Notes under the pieces: model-generated | Told to the model about the DNA's origin: nothing | The model's database searches: none | What the model saw: only the letters and a program-made list of their open reading frames with translations | From: Paenibacillus cellulositrophicus | GTDB lineage: Bacteria > Bacillota > Bacilli > Paenibacillales > Paenibacillaceae | Assembly: GCF_009363095.1 (NCBI RefSeq) | Contig: NZ_CP045295.1 | Location: 3,770,001-3,834,000, forward strand | DNA: 64,000 nucleotides | Direction of reading: 5' to 3' | Position numbers and translations under genes: made by a program | Shown here: in pieces, positions 55,594 through 64,000 of the stretch | How the letters are laid out: every line of letters begins with the position of its first letter | Numbering within the stretch: the stretch's first letter is position 1

Positions 55594-56590
55594 GAACTTG
55601 ATCGAAGTAGAGCACGTGAAGAAGTATTTCCCTATCCATAAAGGACTGCTGAACCGCGTTGTGGGCAACGTCAAAGCGGTCGACGATGTGTCCATTACGA
55701 TCCGCGAAGGCGAAACCTTTGGACTCGTAGGCGAGTCCGGCTGTGGCAAGTCAACGCTAGGCCGGGTCATTTTACGGCTGCAGAACGCTACTGCTGGTGC
55801 CGTTAAATTTAACGGGCGCGATATTCATTCCATGGGCTCCAAGGAATTGAACAAAATGCGCGAGGAAATGCAAATTATTTTCCAGGATCCGTTTGGTTCC
55901 CTGAACCCGCGCTTCCTGGTCAAGGATATTATCGGCGAACCGCTGAAGGTGCATACGAAGATGTCTGCGTCTCAGATCGAAAAACGCGTCATCGAGCTGA
56001 TGGAACTGGTCGGTCTGGACGCTTCGCGCCGGAACCGTTATCCACATGAATTTTCCGGCGGTCAGCGCCAGCGGATCGGGATTGCCCGCGCCATCGCCCT
56101 GAATCCGAAATTCATCGTGGCCGACGAAGCAGTATCGGCGCTTGACGTGTCGGTCCAGTCGCAGGTCATCAACCTGCTGATGAAGCTGCAGCGCGAAATG
56201 GGCCTGACGTTTCTGTTCATCGCCCACGGCCTGAACGTCGTCCGGCATATTTCTGACCGCGTCGGCGTCATGTACCTCGGTAAAATGGTTGAGGTCGGCG
56301 AAACGGAAACGCTGTACGCCAACCCGCTTCATCCTTACACCGCTGCGCTTCTGTCCGCGATTCCGAAGCCGACGCCAACGAAGAAACGCAACCGGATCGT
56401 CCTTCAGGGCGATGTGCCGTCTCCGGCCAATCCACCGTCCGGCTGCCGTTTCCATCCACGCTGCCCGTTTGCTCAGGAGAAATGCAGCCAAGTGGAACCT
56501 GCCCTGACGGAAGTGCTTCCTGGGCGCCAGGTGGCCTGCCACTACCCGATCGGCGTGGAAGGCGGTTCGGACCTGAACAGCCTGAAGTAA
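55586..56590 (+). CDS. Peptide ABC transporter ATPase (DppF/OppF type)
   Basis: The 334-residue ATPase has Walker [16 protein letters not shown], signature [19 protein letters not shown] and Walker [17 protein letters not shown], then a C-terminal Cys motif ([15 protein letters not shown]). It forms the second half of the ATPase pair. I choose ATG 55586, with AGGGGG 8 nt upstream; ATG 55580 is too near that site. A terminator follows 77 bp after the stop. Confidence 0.96.
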   Translation: MAKNLIEVEHVKKYFPIHKGLLNRVVGNVKAVDDVSITIREGETFGLVGESGCGKSTLGRVILRLQNATAGAVKFNGRDIHSMGSKELNKMREEMQIIFQDPFGSLNPRFLVKDIIGEPLKVHTKMSASQIEKRVIELMELVGLDASRRNRYPHEFSGGQRQRIGIARAIALNPKFIVADEAVSALDVSVQSQVINLLMKLQREMGLTFLFIAHGLNVVRHISDRVGVMYLGKMVEVGETETLYANPLHPYTAALLSAIPKPTPTKKRNRIVLQGDVPSPANPPSGCRFHPRCPFAQEKCSQVEPALTEVLPGRQVACHYPIGVEGGSDLNSLK

Positions 56591-56666
56591 TATTGTATTC
56601 GAAGATTAGAGTTCATATGCTGCGTATACAGGAAGGATTGGGGTCCTTCTGAGCGTTCCATATACA

Positions 56667-56705
56667 GCCCTGCCTGCGGTGTTCAGCCGAGGCGGGGCTT
56701 TTTTT
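56667..56705 (+). terminator. Terminator of the peptide importer operon
   Basis: GCCCTGCCT and AGGCGGGGC pair with one mismatch and are followed by seven T residues. Confidence 0.9.
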
Positions 56706-56954
56706 GAGGGAAGAAAACAGCTTGGAAATATCCTCTTTCCGGTAACACTGTTACCTTTTTAAGGTTTTCTTTTGTTTCGTTTGCGTTTACAATGTAAATG
56801 TCGTTTGGCTGTGACTTTATACCCAAATGGCAGCGGGCAAGCTTGTGCGTCAAGCCTTCGCCCCTCGTGTAAATATAGAAGGGAGGGATGGAAGTACAGG
56901 CGCGACCTGGCTATAATTCATTTTTTATTCTAAATTTAAAGAAGGAATCCCTTA
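56706..56954. other. Gap upstream of the LytR-type gene
   Basis: No gene is seen. It holds GGTAAC-ACT-GTTACC plus TTTTT (56741-56760), perhaps a second terminator, and TTTACA-A-TGTAAA (56786-56798), an inverted repeat that may belong to the promoter of the next gene. Confidence 0.5.
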
Positions 56955-57974
56955 ATGAAAAAGAGAACAAAAACATATATAACGTTAACTGTGATTTTGC
57001 TGCTTCTGGCCGGAGGGGCTTATCTCTTCCGCAAGCAGCTCGCAGTCATGGCATTTGACCTGTTCCTGTCTAAGCAAGTGGAAAGCTCGCTGCAGAAATC
57101 GTATCAGCCGTTGACGTCCCAGGACAACGTGCCGAGCAAGCCGGTGGAGAAGATTGCGTACCAAAGCAAGCCGTTTTCGGTGCTGCTGCTCGGATCCGAC
57201 CAGCGTGACAACGAACCGTCGCGTTCGGATACGATCATTTATTCGGTCGTACGTCCAAAGGATTCCAAGGTGCTGCTCATTTCGATTCCGCGGGACACGT
57301 ATACAGAGATTGTCGGCAAAGGTAAAAAAGATAAAATTACCCATGCGTATGCCTTTGGAGGTCAGCAGATGTCCAAGGATACCGTAGAGGCGTTCCTGGA
57401 CCACGATATCAATTATTATGCCACCATCAATTTCAAAGGTCTGAAGGATGCGGTTGATGCGCTGGGCGGCGTGGAGCTGCCGATCGGCAAAGATATTGTT
57501 AACAAAGGCAAGGATCATGAGAAATTTACGGTCAAAGCCAATAAGCCTATTTACAGCGGTGAAGAAGCGCTCAACTATGTGCGCTACCGGGAGGACAGCG
57601 ATTTTAACCGGACGAAGCGCCAGCAGGTCTTTTTGGATGCGGTGGCCAACCGGATGCTGAACCTGAATCAAATTTCCAAAATTCCGGAGCTGCTAGAAAT
57701 TATGGGTGACAATTTCAAAACCGATATGCAGCCCAATTTTATTATCAATTTAGCGAAACAAGTGCTGGCCGGTGATAAGGCTGAGATGACTGCCTATACC
57801 ATCATGGGTGAAGGTATGAAGATTGACGGCGTTTATTATGATGATCCGATCAAGAAGGATGTGCAGAACGCCAAGAAGCTGATCGACAGCTGGGAGAATC
57901 CGGACACCCCTTCGGATCAGCTGTTGACGCCGGATATGTTGGATAAGAAGGAAGAAACGACTGCTGTAAAGTAA
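56955..57974 (+). CDS. LytR-CpsA-Psr family cell-wall glycopolymer ligase
   Basis: The 339-residue protein has a basic N terminus and one membrane helix (TYITLTVILLLLAGGAYLF, about residues 7-25), then the extracellular LCP domain: FSVLLLGSDQRDNEPSRSDTI, VLLISIPRDTYTEIVG, TINFKGLKDAVDALGGVELPI and EEALNYVRYREDSDFNRTKRQQ, including the conserved Arg and Asp residues that bind the polyprenyl phosphate. The family transfers teichoic acid or other glycopolymers to peptidoglycan. ATG 56955 has GAAGGA upstream. It stands alone, and tandem repeats begin just after its stop codon. Confidence 0.94.
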   Translation: MKKRTKTYITLTVILLLLAGGAYLFRKQLAVMAFDLFLSKQVESSLQKSYQPLTSQDNVPSKPVEKIAYQSKPFSVLLLGSDQRDNEPSRSDTIIYSVVRPKDSKVLLISIPRDTYTEIVGKGKKDKITHAYAFGGQQMSKDTVEAFLDHDINYYATINFKGLKDAVDALGGVELPIGKDIVNKGKDHEKFTVKANKPIYSGEEALNYVRYREDSDFNRTKRQQVFLDAVANRMLNLNQISKIPELLEIMGDNFKTDMQPNFIINLAKQVLAGDKAEMTAYTIMGEGMKIDGVYYDDPIKKDVQNAKKLIDSWENPDTPSDQLLTPDMLDKKEETTAVK

Positions 57975-57975
57975 C

Positions 57976-58307
57976 AAAAACGTCTATCGACGAACATTCT
58001 AAGCAGCCAGACCGCGTTTAGCGGAAGTTTTTCTTGCGATATAAGGACGTTGAATCTCCGAAGATTAAGCTCTCTTATATCTAAAACAAAAACGTTTATC
58101 GACGAATGTTCTAAGAAGACAGACCGCATTTAGCGGAAGTTTTTCTTGCGATATAAGGATGCTGAGTCCCCGAAGATTAACTTTCTTATATCTAAAACAA
58201 AAAACATCAATCGACGAACATTCTAAGAAGACAGACCGCATTTAGTGGAAGTTTTTCTTGCGATATAAGGATGCTGAGTCTCCGAAGATTAAGCTTTCTT
58301 ATATCAA
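57976..58307. repeat. Three tandem 112-bp structured repeats
   Basis: Copies start at about 57974, 58086 and 58198, with a period of exactly 112 bp between matching CGxCTATCGACG positions (57981, 58093, 58205). Each holds three small hairpins: CGTC-TATC-GACG, CCGC-xTTTA-GCGG followed by AAGTTTTTCTT, and GATATAAG ... CTTATATC with an inner AATC/GATT stem. Several changes keep pairing through G-U (CCGC/GTGG in copy 3, AGTC/GATT). No coding frame spans them. The rest of 58308-58509 has no gene that I recognise. Confidence 0.85.
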
Positions 58308-58509
58308 AAAAGCGTGCCTATTGGCTCGCATATAGAGAAAACCAAACCGCAACAATCAGCAGTGTGCATTTGCGGGATCAGAAATGCGGGGCATGATCGG
58401 CAGCCACAGGTTCGGCTGCTGATTTTGTGTCCCTACTGAGACATTGGACGGTTTGAAACGTATGGAGTTAGGGGAACCTTGAAAAAGGGTAAGAGGAGGA
58501 TCAATTTTC

Positions 58510-58962
58510 ATGAATATAGCGTTTTTTCTGCTCCCTAAACAGGAAGTGGTCAGTGTTACCATGGACTCCACGCTGCGGCAAACGCTGGAACGGATGGAGT
58601 ATCATAGGTATACGGCCGTACCGATCGTCGGGAAGAACGGGGAATATGCAGGAACGGTCACGGAAGGCGATCTGCTCTGGTATATGAAGAATTCCGGCGG
58701 AAAGGTGACGTTCGAGAACACGTCCAAATTTCTGCTGAAGGAAGTTCCGCTCAAAGTGTTTAATAAGCCGGTGTCCATCGACGCCAATATGGAAGATCTG
58801 ATTAATTTAGCGAAAGTGCAGAACTTTGTGCCGGTGGTGGATGATATGAACCGGTTTATCGGCATCGTGCGCAGAAGCCAGATTATCGAATACTGTGAGA
58901 AGTTCGTCTCCAGAGAATCCAAAGCTTCGGAGGAGACCAAGGCATCCATAGAGACCCGCTAA
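58510..58962 (+). CDS. CBS-domain protein
   Basis: The 150-residue protein consists of two CBS domains (first about 5-65: STLRQTLERMEYHRYTAVPIVGKNGEYAGTVTEGDLLWY; second about 85-140: MEDLINLAKVQNFVPVVDDMNRFIGIVRRSQIIEYC). Such pairs bind adenosyl ligands. The C-terminal tail is rich in Ser/Glu/Lys. It has no fused catalytic domain, so its target is unknown. ATG 58510 has GAGGAGGA upstream at about 9 nt. A terminator lies downstream. Confidence 0.92.
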   Translation: MNIAFFLLPKQEVVSVTMDSTLRQTLERMEYHRYTAVPIVGKNGEYAGTVTEGDLLWYMKNSGGKVTFENTSKFLLKEVPLKVFNKPVSIDANMEDLINLAKVQNFVPVVDDMNRFIGIVRRSQIIEYCEKFVSRESKASEETKASIETR

Positions 58963-59008
58963 GCCGCTGTTTTGTGGAAGCTAGGCAAAGATTTTGAATA
59001 AGCAATGG

Positions 59009-59056
59009 CAAAAGACCTGCTTGGATTGGGATGTACGGGATGGCAGGTCTTTTTTG
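59009..59056 (+). terminator. Terminator after the CBS-domain gene
   Basis: GCAAAAGACCTGC and GCAGGTCTTTTTTGC pair across a 22-nt loop, ending in a T-run. Confidence 0.85.
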
Positions 59057-59180
59057 CCTTATCATTTATTCATTTATCCGTTTGTAGGCAGGAACATAGG
59101 CAGAGGTTAATAACGCCACTTTGCTGGATGTTTGCCGCCGTTTTAGGCCAGGGGGGCTTTTCGTGAGAGGCTATTATTTA

Positions 59181-59291
59181 TGCTATAATGGAGAATAAAG
59201 CTTTTTCATCAAATAAAGGCGTATTTGCTGATATTGGGCCGCCGAAGAGAAACCGAATAGGCATCGGAGGATAAAGCCCCACATCGTGGGG
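59181..59291 (+). promoter_or_regulatory. Extended -10 promoter and leader hairpin before the MazG-like gene
   Basis: TGCTATAAT (59181-59189) is an extended -10 element without a clear -35. The transcript would then contain CCCCAC-ATC-GTGGGG (59277-59291) followed by TTATTT, an attenuator-like hairpin, 28 bp before the gene. The gap 58963-59318 has no other feature. Confidence 0.5.
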
Positions 59292-59318
59292 TTATTTAAG
59301 GGAGTGTGACCTAGAGGC

Positions 59319-59621
59319 ATGCCAAAGGATTTGGATGTAGCCAAACGCGCTAAAGTTATTGAATGGCTGAAAACCGAAGTCGTAGACCACGTATCCCGTC
59401 TTTTCAAAGCCTTGTGGGAAGGCAGCACCACCCGAGTGGGCGACAGTCTCGCCAGCTTGATTATGAGCTCTTACATACTGGCCCGCAGGCTCGGCATGTC
59501 CTACCGGGATATGGATGATCTGCTGCTCGACAAATTGAAGAAGCATAAACAGGAAGGTCACCAGCTTGAAGATTGGTACCAGGATATTTCCGCGCTGGAA
59601 GAACATATGCGTAAGAGGTGA
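59319..59621 (+). CDS. MazG-like family protein
   Basis: The 100-residue helical protein matches the MazG-like family common in Bacilli: AKVIEWLKTEVVDHVSRLFKALWEGSTTRVGDSLASLIMSSYILARRLGMSYRDMDDLLLDKLKKH. It keeps the MazG-type helix bundle but is short, and I do not see a full EExxE metal motif, so pyrophosphatase activity is doubtful. ATG 59319 has GGGAGTG upstream. The stop overlaps the ribosome site of yybS, so the two are coupled. Confidence 0.82.
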   Translation: MPKDLDVAKRAKVIEWLKTEVVDHVSRLFKALWEGSTTRVGDSLASLIMSSYILARRLGMSYRDMDDLLLDKLKKHKQEGHQLEDWYQDISALEEHMRKR

Positions 59622-59626
59622 ACACA

Positions 59627-60544
59627 TTGAAAATGCGCTGGACGTCGGTAGTCTGGAGTGTCGTCTATTTGCTCCTGCTGCTATCTTTACTATCTCCCTT
59701 CTCGATTGTGACCGTCTTTTTTCTCATCCTGCCGGCCGCAATCCTATTCACAACACTTAACGTCAAATCGTTCATACTGCATGTGCTCCCGGTTTGGCTG
59801 ATTGCCTACCTTGTACATCCGGTGTATTTGCTGCTCGCCGTTTATTTTATGATTCCTGCCCTGATTATGGGGCGGGCCTACAAGAGAAGGGTGCCGGCTA
59901 TACGCACATTGATGCTGGGTGCAGGTACCATTCTGGCGGAACTGCTGCTCCTGCTATTGGTCGGAACGGCGTTCTTCCACTTTGATCTGTCCAGCTACGT
60001 CCATGACATTGTCAAAATGACGATGTCTCCGCTGCGTGATGTGGGCGGAAGCAACCCGCTGATTTCGGATATGGCCTGGTCTCCCGAGGAGATGCAGATG
60101 GTAAGCGACGCCACGGTGCAAATGATTCCTTTTGCTATGATCGTCAGTTCCTTTATGATGGCGGTGATCACGCACGCACTTGCTCGTCCGATCATGGACA
60201 GCATGGGCTTCTCTGTTCCAAGGCTGAAGCCGGCCCGCGAGTGGATGCTGCCGAGATCCCTGATCTGGTATTATCTGATTGGTGTCATTATTGAAATTTT
60301 CGCAAGCGGATCAAAGAACAGCTTTCTCGACATGATTGCCGCGAACTTGCTGCCGCTTCTGCATATTTGCTTTATGATTCAAGCGTTTGGCTTCTTCTTC
60401 TTTTTGGGGCACAAGCGGAAATGGCATCCCGTCATCCCGCTGCTGTTCGCGATTCCCATTCTGCTGTTCCCGCCGATGCGGATTATCGGCATTCTGGATC
60501 TTGCATTTCCGCTTCGTCAATTTATGACCAAATCAAAACGTTAG
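59627..60544 (+). CDS. yybS: YybS-like DUF2232 membrane protein
   Basis: The 305-residue protein has about seven predicted membrane helices (VVWSVVYLLLLLSLLSPFSIVTVFFLILP; VLPVWLIAYLVHPVYLLLAVYFMIPALIM; a run of Leu near 105-120; IPFAMIVSSFMMAVITHAL; WYYLIGVIIEIFASG; ICFMIQAFGFFFFLG). It matches DUF2232, which in some organisms is related to a transport S component; the role here is unknown. TTG 59627 is preceded by AAGAGGTGA at 5 nt; GTG 59618 overlaps that site. Position next to gdpP and rplI is the usual one. Confidence 0.9.
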   Translation: MKMRWTSVVWSVVYLLLLLSLLSPFSIVTVFFLILPAAILFTTLNVKSFILHVLPVWLIAYLVHPVYLLLAVYFMIPALIMGRAYKRRVPAIRTLMLGAGTILAELLLLLLVGTAFFHFDLSSYVHDIVKMTMSPLRDVGGSNPLISDMAWSPEEMQMVSDATVQMIPFAMIVSSFMMAVITHALARPIMDSMGFSVPRLKPAREWMLPRSLIWYYLIGVIIEIFASGSKNSFLDMIAANLLPLLHICFMIQAFGFFFFLGHKRKWHPVIPLLFAIPILLFPPMRIIGILDLAFPLRQFMTKSKR

Positions 60545-60554
60545 GGTGGGTGTC

Positions 60555-62558
60555 ATGCCTAAATTTCTACAGAAACGCTGGCACGGCTATTATACCGTCT
60601 GGGCGTTTGCGCTGATGCTGGTTCTGGTCATTATTGTGACCCGGTATAACTGGGCGCTGGGAATCGTCAGCCTCTGCCTTGTCGTCGCGCTCTGCTATGC
60701 GGTGCTGAAGAAGGAAATGGACTTCCGAAAAAGACTGCTTGAATACATCAACGGCCTCTCCTTCCGGGTGAAACGGGTCGAAGGGGAAGCCATCAATACG
60801 CTGCCCTTCGGGATCGTGCTGTACAGCGAGGACCGTGCGGTTGAGTGGAATAACCGGTTCGTGTGCACCATGTTCGGTCAAAAATCGCTTGTGGGCGCAA
60901 GCCTATCCGAGCTGTTTCCCGATCTGATGCCGCTGCTTGCCGAGAAAAGGGACGGCGGCCGGGAAGCGCATAAGGACGGGCCCAAGGAGATCGAGACGGA
61001 AATCCAGGTGGGCGAGCTGCACTACCATTTGATCCTGAATACCGATGAGCGGCTGATCTATCTGTACGACGTAACGGAGATGGTCGTGCTCCGGGAGAAA
61101 TACGAGGCCGAGAAGCTGGCGATCGGCATTATTATGATGGATAACCTGGACGAAGCGGCCCAGGGGATGGATGACCAGCAGCGTACGTCGCTCATTGCTA
61201 AGGTGACCAGCGAAATTACGGAATGGGCGAAGCATTACGAAGTGTATCTGCGGCGCTTGTCGTCCGACCGGTATTTGATGATGCTGAACTACAGATCGCT
61301 CCAGGAGCTGGAGAAAAGCCGCTTTGTCATTCTTGACGAGGTCCGCGAAATGACCGCGGAGCTGAAGGTGCCGATGACGCTGAGCATCGGGCTGGGCTTT
61401 GGCCCCGACAGCATCAGCGAGCTGGGCGAACTGGCGCAGTCGTCGCTCGACATGGCGCTCGGGCGCGGCGGCGACCAGGCGGCCGTCAAGGCCGGTCAGC
61501 GGCTGTCCTTCTACGGCGGCAAGTCCAACGCCGTCGAGAAGCGCACGCGGGTCCGGGCGCGCGTCATCGCGCACGCGCTGCGCGACCTGATGCAGGAGAG
61601 CGACAAGGTGTTCATCATGGGGCACAAGATGCCGGATATGGACGTCATCGGTGCCTCCATCGGCGTGCTGAAGGCAGCGCAGATGTACAATGTGGAAGCG
61701 TACATCGTGCTCCCGGGCACGAACCCGTCCATTGAGCGGATGATGACCCAGGTCCAGAAGGACGAGAAGCTCGTCGAGCGCTTCATCTCGCCGGAGCAGG
61801 CGCTGCAGCTGATCAGCCCGCACAGCCTGCTGGTCGTGGTGGACACGCACAAGGCGTCCATGACGATCGAACCGAAGCTGGTTCATCACGCCAGCCGGGT
61901 CGTCGTGGTCGACCATCACCGCCGCGGCGAAGAATTCATTAACGACGCCGTGCTCGTGTACATGGAGCCGTACGCTTCATCCGCTTGCGAGCTGGTGACG
62001 GAGCTGCTGCAGTACATCCATGAGAAAATCCAGCTCACGCCGCTGGAAGCGACCATGCTGCTGGCCGGGATTACGGTGGACACGAAGCATTTTGCGCTGC
62101 ATACCGGTTCCCGGACGTTTGAAGCGGCAGGCTTCCTCCGCCGGAGCGGGGCGGATACGATCCAGATCCAGCGGATGCTGAAGGAAGACCTGAAGGAATA
62201 TCTGGCAAAGTCAGATATCATTAAGCGTGCTAAAATGGTATATGATCATATCGCTCTGGCCGTCACGGATCCGGGAACGGTCATCCCGCAGCTGCTCATT
62301 GCGCAGGTGGCGGATACGCTGCTGAACATGACGGATGTGGTTGCCTCCTTCGTGATCAGTGAACGTCCGGACGGGTTGATCGGGATCAGCGCCCGTTCCT
62401 TCGGGAAGATGAACGTGCAGGTCGTGATGGAGCGCCTCGGCGGCGGAGGCCATCTGACCAATGCTGCCGTGCAGCTGAAGGGTACCGTCAAGGAAGCGGA
62501 GGCCCAGCTGCTCGAAGTTCTTGCACAAATTGAGGAGAAAGAGGGGTTGTTCGAATGA
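60555..62558 (+). CDS. gdpP: Cyclic-di-AMP phosphodiesterase GdpP
   Basis: GdpP hydrolyses cyclic di-AMP, which controls potassium and cell-wall balance. The 667-residue product has two N-terminal membrane helices (about 14-32 and 38-54), a PAS-like domain (70-140), a degenerate GGDEF domain (170-310) and the DHH/DHHA1 phosphodiesterase: [23 protein letters not shown], and [12 protein letters not shown] with the DHH triad, then [10 protein letters not shown] in the DHHA1 part. All metal-binding residues look intact. ATG 60555 has AGGGTGGG upstream. It overlaps rplI by 4 bp. A strongly GC-rich patch lies at about 61400-61620. Confidence 0.96.
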   Translation: MPKFLQKRWHGYYTVWAFALMLVLVIIVTRYNWALGIVSLCLVVALCYAVLKKEMDFRKRLLEYINGLSFRVKRVEGEAINTLPFGIVLYSEDRAVEWNNRFVCTMFGQKSLVGASLSELFPDLMPLLAEKRDGGREAHKDGPKEIETEIQVGELHYHLILNTDERLIYLYDVTEMVVLREKYEAEKLAIGIIMMDNLDEAAQGMDDQQRTSLIAKVTSEITEWAKHYEVYLRRLSSDRYLMMLNYRSLQELEKSRFVILDEVREMTAELKVPMTLSIGLGFGPDSISELGELAQSSLDMALGRGGDQAAVKAGQRLSFYGGKSNAVEKRTRVRARVIAHALRDLMQESDKVFIMGHKMPDMDVIGASIGVLKAAQMYNVEAYIVLPGTNPSIERMMTQVQKDEKLVERFISPEQALQLISPHSLLVVVDTHKASMTIEPKLVHHASRVVVVDHHRRGEEFINDAVLVYMEPYASSACELVTELLQYIHEKIQLTPLEATMLLAGITVDTKHFALHTGSRTFEAAGFLRRSGADTIQIQRMLKEDLKEYLAKSDIIKRAKMVYDHIALAVTDPGTVIPQLLIAQVADTLLNMTDVVASFVISERPDGLIGISARSFGKMNVQVVMERLGGGGHLTNAAVQLKGTVKEAEAQLLEVLAQIEEKEGLFE

Positions 62559-62998
62559 AAGTCATTTTTATCAAGGATGTTAAGGGTCAAGGCAAAAAAG
62601 GGGACATTAAAGATATATCGGAAGGCTACGCAACGAATTTCCTTATTCCGCGCGGTCTCGCCCGTGTGGCAACCGAGGGTAACATGAAGACGCTCGAGAA
62701 CCAGAACGCGGCCGAACAGAAGCGCAAGGAGCAGGAGAAAGAGGAAGCACAGGTTCTCGGCAAAAAATTGGAAGAGATGACCGTACAGCTTAAAGCGAAA
62801 GCCGGGGAAGGCGGACGGCTGTTCGGAGCCATCACGAGCAAGCAAATCGCGGATGCACTTTCGCAGCAAGGCATCAAGATCGACAAACGCAAGATCGAAT
62901 TGGATGAGCCGATCCGGACATTGGGCGTGACGCAGATGACCGTGAAGCTTCATTCGGATGTCAAAGCTACGCTGAAGGTCCAGGTCACGGAGGAATAA
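62555..62998 (+). CDS. rplI: Large ribosomal subunit protein bL9
   Basis: The 147-residue protein starts [20 protein letters not shown], then [16 protein letters not shown], the L9 N-terminal RNA-binding domain; a long charged helix (about 45-75) joins it to the C-terminal domain ([19 protein letters not shown]). It binds 23S rRNA. It starts inside the gdpP stop (ATGA) and precedes the helicase gene by 1 bp, the conserved gdpP-rplI-dnaB order. Confidence 0.98.
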   Translation: MKVIFIKDVKGQGKKGDIKDISEGYATNFLIPRGLARVATEGNMKTLENQNAAEQKRKEQEKEEAQVLGKKLEEMTVQLKAKAGEGGRLFGAITSKQIADALSQQGIKIDKRKIELDEPIRTLGVTQMTVKLHSDVKATLKVQVTEE

Positions 62999-62999
62999 G

Positions 63000-64000
63000 A
63001 TGGGCGGAGAGCTCTTTTTCGACCGGATTCCCCCGCAAAATCTGGAGGCGGAGCAGGCGGTTCTAGGTGCGATTCTGCTGCAGAGCGAGGCTATGATCAC
63101 CGCGATGGAGCGGGTTTCGCCCGAGGATTTCTACGATGTACCGCATCAGCTGATTTATGAGGCGATGATCCAGCTTGGAGAAGAGAACCAGCCGATTGAT
63201 CTCATTACCTTAACCTCGCGTCTGCAGGACAAGGGACAGCTGGAAGAAATCGGGGGCGTCAGCTACCTGGCGAAGCTGGCACATGCGGTGCCGACAGCGG
63301 CCAATGTGGAGTATTACGCTCAGATCATCGAAGAGAAATCCATGCTGCGGCGGCTCATCCGCACAGCGACGCAGATCGTCAGCGAAGGCTACACCGGCGG
63401 CGAGGACGTATCCGGCATGCTGAGCGACGCCGAGCGGCGCATCCTGGAGATTTCCAACCGGCGCAGCGGCAGCGGCTTTGTCGCCATCCGCGACGTGCTG
63501 ATGGAAGTGTTCGAGCGCGTTGAGGTGCTGCACCAGCAGAGCGGAAGCACCACCGGCATACCGACAGGCTTTGTCGATTTGGACCGGATGACGAATGGCT
63601 TCCAGCGTTCCGACTTGATTATCGTGGCCGCCCGTCCTTCCGTCGGCAAGACGGCATTTGCCCTGAACATCGCCCAGAACGTGGCGGTGCGTGCGAAAGA
63701 AACGGTCGCGATCTTCAGTCTGGAGATGTCGGCACCCCAGCTCGTCAACCGGATGATCTGTGCCGAAGCGAACCTGGATGCCAACCTGATGCGTACCGGT
63801 GATTTCAAGACCGATGAGGATTGGGCCAAGCTGACCATGGGGATCGCTTCCCTGGCGGAGGCCGAAATTTACATTGATGATACGCCAGGCATTACTGTTG
63901 CGGATATCCGCTCCAAGTGCCGCCGTCTGAAGAAGGAGAAGGGGCTCGGGATGATCGTAATCGACTACCTGCAGCTGATCCAGGGACGCGGCAAAGCCGG
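63000..64000 (+). CDS. dnaB: Replicative DNA helicase (3' end cut by window edge)
   Basis: This is the ring helicase at the replication fork, called DnaC in Bacillus subtilis. The window holds 333 codons. The N-terminal helical domain covers about residues 8-105 (DRIPPQNLEAEQAVLGAILL, FYDVPHQLIYEAM); a linker leads to the RecA-like domain with IPTGFVDLDRMTNGFQRSDLIIVAARPSVGKTAFALN split across the Walker A ARPSVGKTA, SLEMSAPQLVNRM, and MIVIDYLQLIQG, the Walker B region, just before the edge. ATG 63000 has CGGAGGAA 6 nt upstream. The rest of the C-terminal motor is outside. Confidence 0.97.
   Translation, partial: MGGELFFDRIPPQNLEAEQAVLGAILLQSEAMITAMERVSPEDFYDVPHQLIYEAMIQLGEENQPIDLITLTSRLQDKGQLEEIGGVSYLAKLAHAVPTAANVEYYAQIIEEKSMLRRLIRTATQIVSEGYTGGEDVSGMLSDAERRILEISNRRSGSGFVAIRDVLMEVFERVEVLHQQSGSTTGIPTGFVDLDRMTNGFQRSDLIIVAARPSVGKTAFALNIAQNVAVRAKETVAIFSLEMSAPQLVNRMICAEANLDANLMRTGDFKTDEDWAKLTMGIASLAEAEIYIDDTPGITVADIRSKCRRLKKEKGLGMIVIDYLQLIQGRGKA

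Noticed and set aside
57976..58307. CRISPR array
   Set aside because: The repeat unit is a full 112 bp and similar throughout; there are no short repeats with unique spacers and no cas genes.

Overview
The window is a chromosomal replication-origin region from a spore-forming Firmicute, most likely a Paenibacillus. The evidence is the run of conserved origin genes (gyrA, gyrB, remB, recF, yaaA, dnaN, dnaA on the minus strand; rpmH, rnpA, yidC, jag, mnmE, mnmG, rsmG, noc, soj, spo0J on the plus strand), the sporulation-linked genes (YheC/YheD type, YyaC, SpoIIIJ-type YidC), two perfect parS sites, and the YesM/YesN plus LplA/B/C-type sugar importer typical of that genus. Genus is inferred from gene content and protein style; species cannot be read from this.

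Layout. 1-11569 is the left arm, nearly all on the minus strand and so co-directional with a fork leaving oriC: a cut-off HD-GYP gene, gyrA, gyrB, remB, recF, an S4 protein, dnaN and dnaA. One plus-strand ATP-grasp gene sits head-on between gyrA and gyrB. The origin is bipartite: a DnaA-box cluster upstream of dnaA (11700-11990), and an unwinding module between dnaA and dnaN (10082-10209) with an AT-rich stretch, five DnaA-trio-like triplets, a GC-containing spacer and a perfect DnaA box. 12405-28909 is the conserved right arm: rpmH to jag, the tRNA-modification genes mnmE and mnmG, rsmG, the segregation genes noc, soj and spo0J, then a cysteine-desulfurase-like enzyme, DUF4446, YyaC, a DUF3343 Se/S-carrier-like protein, a MscS channel, DUF951, tRNA-Ser(CGA), a YjzC-like protein and rpsF-ssb-rpsR.

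29236-56590 is an accessory block placed where conserved gene order would run from rpsR to yybS. It holds two systems. The first is a carbohydrate-use locus (29236-49815): a YesM-type sensor kinase, a YesN-type AraC response regulator, a three-gene importer (lipoprotein plus two permeases) and five glycoside hydrolases with no visible signal peptides (GH3, GH38, GH125, a 1040-residue clan-A-like enzyme I cannot place, and a second GH38). The set fits import of a mannose-rich oligosaccharide followed by cytoplasmic dismantling; the exact substrate is inference. The second is a five-gene peptide/opine-type ABC importer (50781-56590) behind a long, possibly structured leader.

56955-64000 returns to core genes: a LytR-CpsA-Psr protein, three tandem 112-bp structured repeats, a CBS-domain protein, a MazG-like protein, then yybS, gdpP, rplI and the start of the replicative helicase gene.

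Most interesting points: the tandem 112-bp repeats and their hairpin motif, which recurs near gyrA and rpmH; a parS site that itself forms a transcription terminator hairpin; the unclassified 1040-residue hydrolase in a mannoside-degrading operon; the leader before the peptide importer; and the paired cysteine desulfurase-like and Se/S-carrier-like genes.
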